From Phymorhynchus buccinoides (Eukaryota; Mollusca; Gastropoda; Neogastropoda; Raphitomidae): a stretch of 64,000 bases of DNA. Positions 61,801 through 64,000 of the stretch are shown here, piece after piece. The notes beneath the pieces are model-generated. The model ran no database searches. It worked only from the letters and a program-made list of their open reading frames with translations, and was not told the DNA's origin. Where the stretch lies: NCBI GenBank assembly GCA_017654935.2, contig CM065690.1, forward strand, positions 39,147,742 through 39,211,741, written 5' to 3'. The first letter of the stretch is position 1. Each line of letters begins with the position of its first letter. A program made the position numbers and the translations under genes.

Positions 61801-62497
61801 GTATGGTGTAGGGGAATGGAAGCAGGTCATTACCTTTTTGACCAGGATGTTGAGGCCCTGGTACTTGAAGGGCTTGGTGAAGTCGATGAACGCTGCGCGC
61901 TCAGGGCTGATGGTCAGGGGGGCCACAATCAGGTCAGCCTTGCCGTCAATCAGCTCCCCGACCATGCCATTCCACTGCTTCGTGTCCGAGTTGTTACGCT
62001 GAAAAGAAACACATTGTCATCACCTCCTGGTCATGAATAACAACAAGCCTTCTCGAAAACACCTCACCAAGTTTATCAAACCAATTGATGCCTGCTTTCT
62101 AAAACAAACAAACAAATAAACATATCTTTTAAAAAGGAGTCTCCTTGAGGACCTATTCAAATCTATAACCACAAACCTTTCTGAAAGAAAATCATTACAA
62201 TCTATTTCACACAAAAAGTACTACTGTACAGACAAAAGAATCATCACTTTTCTACAAACAATCACACTGACTTTTTTTTAAAGGAGTCCTCACATTACCT
62301 TTATAAAGAATTATTACCCCCGGTACTATTTAAGGAAAAAGTCACTAAATAATGACCCTAAAAGGAGCCACCACTGACCTTTTCAAAGGACCCAAAGAGG
62401 CCGTCCTGGCTGAGGTGGATGGTGAAGTTGAATTTGCATTCCTCTGCAATCTTCTGCAGCATGTCCATGCAGTAGCCAGAGCAGCATTTCAACCCAC
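43752..62497 (-). CDS. Nmdar1: NMDA receptor subunit 1 (GluN1), nine 3' coding exons of the gene
   Basis: The spliced coding segments are 62497-62379, 61998-61834, 59814-59580, 58222-58074, 57346-57189, 55431-55259, 52799-52692, 50834-50689 and 44099-43752. They total 1601 bases, all junctions are GT-AG, and every phase matches. The result encodes the later part of lobe S1, M1, the M2 re-entrant pore loop, M3 with SYTANLAAF, lobe S2, M4 and a 115-residue C-tail. The protein is the obligatory glycine-binding subunit of NMDA-type glutamate receptors, a ligand-gated cation channel of the neuronal plasma membrane. The best discriminators from other ionotropic receptors are the pore asparagine in [11 protein letters not shown], the PLTI..ER glycine site, and the FIWDS segment. 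The amino-terminal domain and start codon lie beyond 63970. Introns hold unusually many tandem arrays derived from the exon edges. Confidence 0.95.
46041..46106. repeat. Imperfect 25-bp inverted repeat (hairpin)
   Basis: The left arm gatatcttagaagtccttct...aaagt faces actttagaaggacttctaca...atatc across a 16-base loop, with only a few mismatches. It is the same in the other copies (about 7325-7391 and, inverted, 3207-3273). Possibly a MITE remnant; no target duplication is identified. Confidence 0.8.
47933..48106. repeat. 87-bp direct duplication
   Basis: Two adjacent near-identical units, gaaaacaccaaaaagcaac to catatcatat. The period is a multiple of three, which keeps a short artificial frame open. 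Also at 9225-9399 and inverted at 1198-1370. Confidence 0.95.
48571..48615. repeat. CA dinucleotide microsatellite
   Basis: An uninterrupted CA run. The counterpart at 9868-9920 is interrupted and the counterpart at 692-740 is GT on this strand; the lengths differ between copies. Confidence 0.95.
49753..50450. repeat. 57-58 bp tandem array, about 12 units
   Basis: The unit starts ggactgctatagtgtgatta, continues tgaaagacagctatagactt, and ends tatgcatccagta. Two units have short internal deletions (agctatagcgcatcc and agacttgcgcatcc). A diverged ancestral unit (ccataaattcttgattt, ccataga ctcttgattt) follows to 50545, towards the M4 exon. It derives from intron sequence, not from the exon. Confidence 0.95.
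50689..50834 (-). CDS. Nmdar1: GluN1 exon: transmembrane segment M4
   Basis: 146 bases: two bases completing a glycine codon, then 48 codons. [20 protein letters not shown] is the M4 helix, followed by [20 protein letters not shown] and DRWRGNIE, the conserved juxtamembrane C0 segment. Acceptor ttacag|GTGTGTTC and donor ATCGAG|gtctgt. The first 14 exon bases together with the acceptor form part of the neighbouring 49-bp satellite unit. Confidence 0.95.
50822..52430 (-). repeat. 49-bp satellite carrying the M4 acceptor junction, about 30 units
   Basis: Regular 49-base period from about 50965. The plus-strand unit reads agcacacatcatgaacacac, ctgtaaaagacacgtcatgt, acaccttgt. On the minus strand each unit contains cttttacag|GTGTGTTC followed by ATGATG. 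This is the real M4 acceptor with the first 14 bases of the exon, after which it diverges (tgtgct instead of gtggcg). Units nearest the exon (50822-50965) are irregular. The array fills most of the 1.86-kb intron between 50834 and 52692. Confidence 0.95.
52692..52799 (-). CDS. Nmdar1: GluN1 exon: end of S2 and linker to M4
   Basis: 108 bases. After two bases completing a serine codon it reads [19 protein letters not shown], then [17 protein letters not shown]. The cysteine in [12 protein letters not shown] corresponds to the S2 disulfide cysteine of vertebrate GluN1, whose partner is in the previous exon (NDCDL). Acceptor gtgcag|GTGGGG and donor GGCTG|gtacgt. The two-base start joins with the last A of the upstream exon to give HES-GVMEE. 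Confidence 0.92.
52800..53330. other. Intronic, low-complexity ATC/CAT-rich
   Basis: Trinucleotide-rich blocks (atcatcatcat) with no gene. Matches 14163-14690. Confidence 0.5.
53330..53765 (-). mobile_element. TCTTCTTC-type dispersed repeat, reverse orientation
   Basis: Reverse complement of the family consensus. It runs from the ggtaccccacgg-like end (accgtggggataccgggggg) through caccttctggaattt, tcatctactatctttctga and cgaaatcggaatgtgtcggc to the GAAGAAGAAGAA run at 53680-53692. No coding capacity is seen. Confidence 0.7.
53985..54780. repeat. 63-bp tandem array, about 12 units
   Basis: The unit is tgatgatttgttgtcattgt, tgctttttgtgtgtatgttc, gcttataatggagttctttg, tgc. The period is 21 codons, so open frames run through it on both strands (for instance [19 protein letters not shown] repeated). 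A degenerate junction lies at 54365-54412. It sits within the GluN1 intron between 52799 and 55259. Confidence 0.95.
55259..55431 (-). CDS. Nmdar1: GluN1 exon: S2 with FIWDS glycine-site segment
   Basis: 173 bases. It reads [57 protein letters not shown]. The W-D pair in FIWDS corresponds to the tryptophan and aspartate that line and bind the amino group of glycine in vertebrate GluN1. The cysteine in NDCDL is the S2 disulfide partner. Acceptor ttggcag|AGAC and donor CATGAGA|gtgagt. Confidence 0.95.
55695..55815. repeat. GCAC then CA microsatellite
   Basis: A cgcacgcacgcacg run followed by a long CA run. It is interrupted and shorter in contig 1 (17110-17215). Confidence 0.95.
56174..56618 (-). 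mobile_element. CAGACCTG-terminus transposon in a GluN1 intron
   Basis: Left end cagacctgtttaccc, right end gggtaaacaggtctg, flanked by the 6-bp direct repeat catgac (56168-56173 and 56619-56624). On the minus strand an exon-like frame with an in-frame stop near its start reads [18 protein letters not shown], then [18 protein letters not shown]. This is the same zinc-finger-like exon as in 40251-40734. Sub-terminal sequence differs from that element (aattccgggaattt rather than aatttttacgg), so they are distinct subfamilies. It lies in the intron between 55431 and 57189. Confidence 0.8.
57189..57346 (-). CDS. Nmdar1: GluN1 exon: S2 start (RQVELS)
   Basis: 158 bases. It reads [18 protein letters not shown], then [19 protein letters not shown] and [20 protein letters not shown] and YF+RQVELS are signature blocks of GluN1 S2. 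In vertebrate GluN1 the position after the first serine is also serine, which contacts glycine. Here the codon (57296-57298) is GCG, alanine. Acceptor gtttgtcag|TTGCG and donor CACTGG|gtacgt. Confidence 0.95.
58074..58222 (-). CDS. Nmdar1: GluN1 exon: M3 gate helix (SYTANLAAF)
   Basis: 149 bases. It reads [20 protein letters not shown], then [20 protein letters not shown] and [18 protein letters not shown] is the invariant M3 gate motif of ionotropic glutamate receptors, and the DRPE segment is the M3-S2 linker. Acceptor attttcag|GGACC and donor CCCAGG|gtgaga. The first two bases complete a glycine codon with the last G of the pore-loop exon. Confidence 0.97.
58223..58739. other. Intronic, no structure beyond AT-rich sequence
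   Basis: Intron between the M3 exon and the pore-loop array; matches 19690-20234. No gene. Confidence 0.5.
58740..59579 (-). repeat. Seven-copy array of the M2 pore-loop exon end with its donor site
   Basis: The genuine exon ends at 59580. Seven further copies of its last 73 bases ([17 protein letters not shown]...GIGEG plus the split G) follow, each next to a GAAG|gtgatg donor at 59460, 59349, 59229, 59109, 58998, 58878 and 58758. Spacings are 120, 111, 120, 120, 111, 120 and 120, all multiples of three, and the joined frame stays open to 58597. The linkers are GAT/AAT/AAC trinucleotide sequence giving D/N-rich peptide. The pore-site residue is N in the exon, then Y, Y, Y, N, Y, Y, N. Before each copy there is ataag or ataaag but no pyrimidine tract, so skipping as intron is the default reading. 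Confidence 0.95.
59580..59814 (-). CDS. Nmdar1: GluN1 exon: M1 and M2 pore loop
   Basis: 235 bases: 78 codons plus the first base of a glycine codon. [19 protein letters not shown] leads to M1 ([17 protein letters not shown]), then [19 protein letters not shown] and the M2 loop [19 protein letters not shown]. The asparagine codon AAC at 59596-59598 is the N-site that sets calcium permeability and magnesium block. Acceptor cccaccag|ACACAG and donor GAGAAG|gtgatg. Both edges of this exon have spawned repeats: donor-edge copies downstream, acceptor-edge copies upstream. Confidence 0.97.
59885..60720 (-). repeat. Scattered copies of the M1-exon acceptor edge
   Basis: Upstream of the exon, copies of its first bases with acceptor-like sequence recur. 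Clear ones lie at about 59995-60060 and 60118-60195. Both share tgcaggaac(g/a)acgccaggctggagtcc and gtctggtgg(g/a)aacaacag. Shorter, more decayed ones (ggctggagtc.. or ggttggagtc..) lie near 59895, 60280, 60620 and 60700. Acceptor positions at 59814, 60049 and 60183 show irregular spacing. Contig 1 has the same copies (about 21520-21600, 21655-21735). Confidence 0.8.
60985..61320 (+). mobile_element. TCTTCTTC-type dispersed repeat
   Basis: In order: ttcttcttcttctcctgc, cccgggtcatatggccataa, ttcactggtctcc, cattccgatttcggaggag, a poly-T run, gagaatgggcca, agtagatgatagaaagcaa, gaggaagttacaagcacaga and gtgggggaactattttt. At least seven full or partial copies occur in the window in both orientations, so it is a mobile repeat. 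No tRNA-like head or target duplication has been recognised. A SINE or a MITE both remain possible. Confidence 0.7.
61330..61833. other. Intron after the glycine-site exon; short 12-bp repeats
   Basis: Near 61615-61680 a short run of caaacacgtaggcaaacagg-like 12-bp units is found. No gene. Confidence 0.6.
61834..61998 (-). CDS. Nmdar1: GluN1 exon: S1 glycine-site (PLTI..ER)
   Basis: 165 bases, 55 whole codons. [20 protein letters not shown] is followed by [20 protein letters not shown], then [15 protein letters not shown]. The P, T and R of PLTI..ER correspond to the residues that hold the glycine carboxylate in vertebrate GluN1, and all are conserved. Acceptor cttttcag|CGTAAC and donor AAAAAG|gtaatg; both junctions are phase 0. 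Confidence 0.97.
61999..62378. other. Intron, no structure seen
   Basis: AT-rich intron between two S1 exons, with short tttttttaaaggagtcctc-like repeats at 62130 and 62275. Confidence 0.5.
62379..62497 (-). CDS. Nmdar1: GluN1 exon: CCxGYC segment of S1
   Basis: 119 bases, two bases plus 39 codons. It reads [18 protein letters not shown], then [21 protein letters not shown]. The adjacent cysteines correspond to the two S1 cysteines that form disulfides with upstream loops in vertebrate GluN1. Acceptor ttgtgcag|GTGGG and donor GAAAAG|gtcagt. It is the most 5' exon in the window. Two further copies of its front part lie just upstream. Confidence 0.95.
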
Positions 62498-62539
62498 CTG
62501 CACAACCAGGGAACGGCAGGTAAAACAACGCCCATAACA

Positions 62540-62760
62540 CAAATATATCTTAAATTGAATTTGCGTTTCTCTGCAATCTTCTGCAGCATGTCCATACAAT
62601 AGCCAGTGCAGCATTTCACCTCACCTGCACAATGATAGAAAGGTAGGTAAAACAACGCCCATATTACAAATATATCTTGGGTAAGTTGAATTTGCGTTTC
62701 TCTGCAATCTTCTGCAGCATGTCCATGCAGTATCCAGTGCAGCATTTCACCTCACCTGCA
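62540..62760 (-). repeat. Two extra copies of the CCxGYC exon's acceptor edge
   Basis: Copies begin at 62624 and 62755 (126 and 131 bases apart), each with a pyrimidine tract and gtgcag|GTGAGG. Each then carries about 60 bases translating [20 protein letters not shown] before running into intron-like aagatatatttg. Neither has the exon's own donor end. Because spacings are not all multiples of three, reading through all copies shifts frame. All three junctions have AG|GT, which can act as acceptor or donor. Confidence 0.9.
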
Positions 62761-62944
62761 CAACCAGGGAAAGGCAGGTAAAACAACGCCCATATCACAT
62801 TTTATTACACACTGGAATGCACGGTGCAGGTGAACTACATTCTATTAATCAAAATAACTTTACTTGAAGTGATGTGTACATTTGCTCAAAGGTAAGAAGA
62901 CTCGCAAGAGACATTACGTTGATATTTGATGATTCATACGTTTA

Positions 62945-63375
62945 GAAGGGGTAATGAAAAAAAGAAGTGAAGGAAAAGAAGGAAGAAAGAAAGAAAGAAA
63001 AGAGGAAGAGGGAAAAGAACAGAAGGAAAACGAAAAAAAGAAGAAAGTAAATGAAATGGTAGACAAATCAAGTGGTAAGGAAGGGGAGGAAAGAGAAAGA
63101 AAGAAAAGAGGAAGAGGGAAAAGAACAGAAGGAAAATGAAAAAAAGAAGAAAGTAAATGAAATGGTAGACAAATCAAGTGGTAAGGAAGGGGAGGAAAGA
63201 GAAAGAAAGTATGACAGAGAGTAAGAAATAAAATAAAATAAAGAATGAAAAAAAGGCAAGAAAACAAAAAGAAAGAAAGAAGGAAAAGGCAAGGGGAAAA
63301 AAGTAAGAAAGCAAGCAAGAATGAAAACTGGAAGGAAATAAAATTTAAAAAAGAACAAAAGAAAGGAAAAAATGT
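62945..63375. repeat. Purine-rich GAAA/GGAA tract
   Basis: About 430 bases almost free of C on the plus strand, with two clear repeated blocks (gaaatggtagacaaatcaag near 63052 and 63158). On the gene's own strand it is a long polypyrimidine tract. Frames on the minus strand (F/S/L/P-rich) are compositional. Confidence 0.95.
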
Positions 63376-63569
63376 AAAAAACGTGTAAATCCTGTATGAA
63401 AACCGCAACAAATCTGTAAGTACGAAATATGGAGTGTGCACATACTCACAGAAATCCATTCACATATCCCATCCTCTTATTTCTTACTTTATTTGTGGAC
63501 TGCAGATGGGATATGCGCATGGGGCTTTCCGCATATACATGCACCCGCCCCTAATTATAAAGAACAATA

Positions 63570-63744
63570 CAGTGGAACCTCCCTGATAAGACCTTAAAAA
63601 TCATCCAAAATGGGGTCTTATAAGGGAGAAGTCTTATAAGAGAGGTAATTTTAATACTTACAAAGAAGGGCAATGTCTCAGAGAAGTAGGTCTTATGTGG
63701 GAGGGAGTTTTGTGATGGGAGGTCTTATAAGGGAGGTTCCGCTG
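63570..63744. mobile_element. Complete mariner-type MITE
   Basis: 175 bases between TA dinucleotides (63568-63569 and 63745-63746). Left end cagtggaacctccctgata, right end ttataagggaggttccgctg, an imperfect terminal inverted repeat of about 24 bases. Internally there are further (g)gtcttataagggag half-repeats. No coding sequence. TA flanks and short inverted ends suit a Tc1/mariner-derived MITE. Confidence 0.8.
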
Positions 63745-63970
63745 TAGTGTTCCCTCTTCTTCTTCTTCTGCGTTCCCAGGTCATATGGCCATAATGGGTA
63801 AGGTACGCATGTGTCCGTTTTTTAGTTTTCACCGGTCTCCCCGCTGCATACAGCCGACACATTCCGATTTCTGAGGAGCTCAAGGGAGAAAAGTTATTTG
63901 GAATTTTTGTTTTTTTAAAGGCAGGAGAATGGGCCAACAAGTCATAAAGATAGTAGATGATAGAAAGCAA
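63745..63970 (+). mobile_element. TCTTCTTC-type dispersed repeat, cut by window end
   Basis: Starts immediately after the MITE with gttccctcttcttcttcttc. It contains gtcatatggccataatgg, cattccgatttctgaggagc, gcaggagaatgggccaacaa and gatagaaagcaaagggaaaa. The matching copy in contig 1 continues to 25860. Confidence 0.7.
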
Positions 63971-64000
63971 AGGGAAAAGGCAGAGTCAAAGAGAGTGGCA

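Overview
This is a stretch of animal genome assembly, most likely from a gastropod or other mollusc. The evidence is intron-rich coding sequence, GT-AG introns full of micro- and minisatellites, SINE/MITE-type repeats, non-LTR retrotransposon tails, and a dispersed repeat that resembles one common in gastropod genomes. There are no bacterial operons or CRISPR arrays. A run of exactly 500 N (28268-28767) joins two contigs.

Contig 1 (1-28267) looks like an assembly artefact or retained haplotig. Positions 1 to about 5305 are the reverse complement of about 5310-10652, a giant fold-back palindrome. Positions about 5310-25740 are a noisy second copy of about 44030-63970. The copy is full of short indels that break every reading frame except one exon.

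Contig 2 (28768-63970) is the better copy. It carries three things. (a) One plausible exon of an unidentified gene (29093-29253, minus). (b) An intronless HAD-family phosphatase gene with a mitochondrial-type leader (32960-34039, plus). (c) The last nine coding exons of an NMDA receptor subunit 1 (GluN1/Nmdar1) gene on the minus strand, from 62497 down to the stop codon at 43752. The nine exons sum to 1601 bases, join in phase at every junction with GT-AG signals, and encode about 532 residues: the second half of the S1 ligand-binding lobe, M1, the M2 pore loop, M3, S2, M4 and a C-tail ending in a PDZ-ligand-like DFSVI. The amino-terminal domain lies beyond the right edge of the window.

The most unusual feature is that several tandem arrays in the GluN1 gene are built from the edges of its own exons. 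The acceptor edge of the CCxGYC exon is repeated three times. The acceptor edge of the M1 exon recurs several times. The donor edge of the M2 pore-loop exon is present eight times, in one unbroken frame, with the pore asparagine changed to tyrosine in five copies. The acceptor edge of the M4 exon is repeated about 30 times as a 49-bp satellite. The stop-codon end of the last exon seeds an 84-bp array downstream. Each array therefore displays many copies of a real splice site or of the real coding terminus. Two small transposons with CAGACCTGTTTACC termini and 6-bp target duplications also occur, one of them inside a GluN1 intron.
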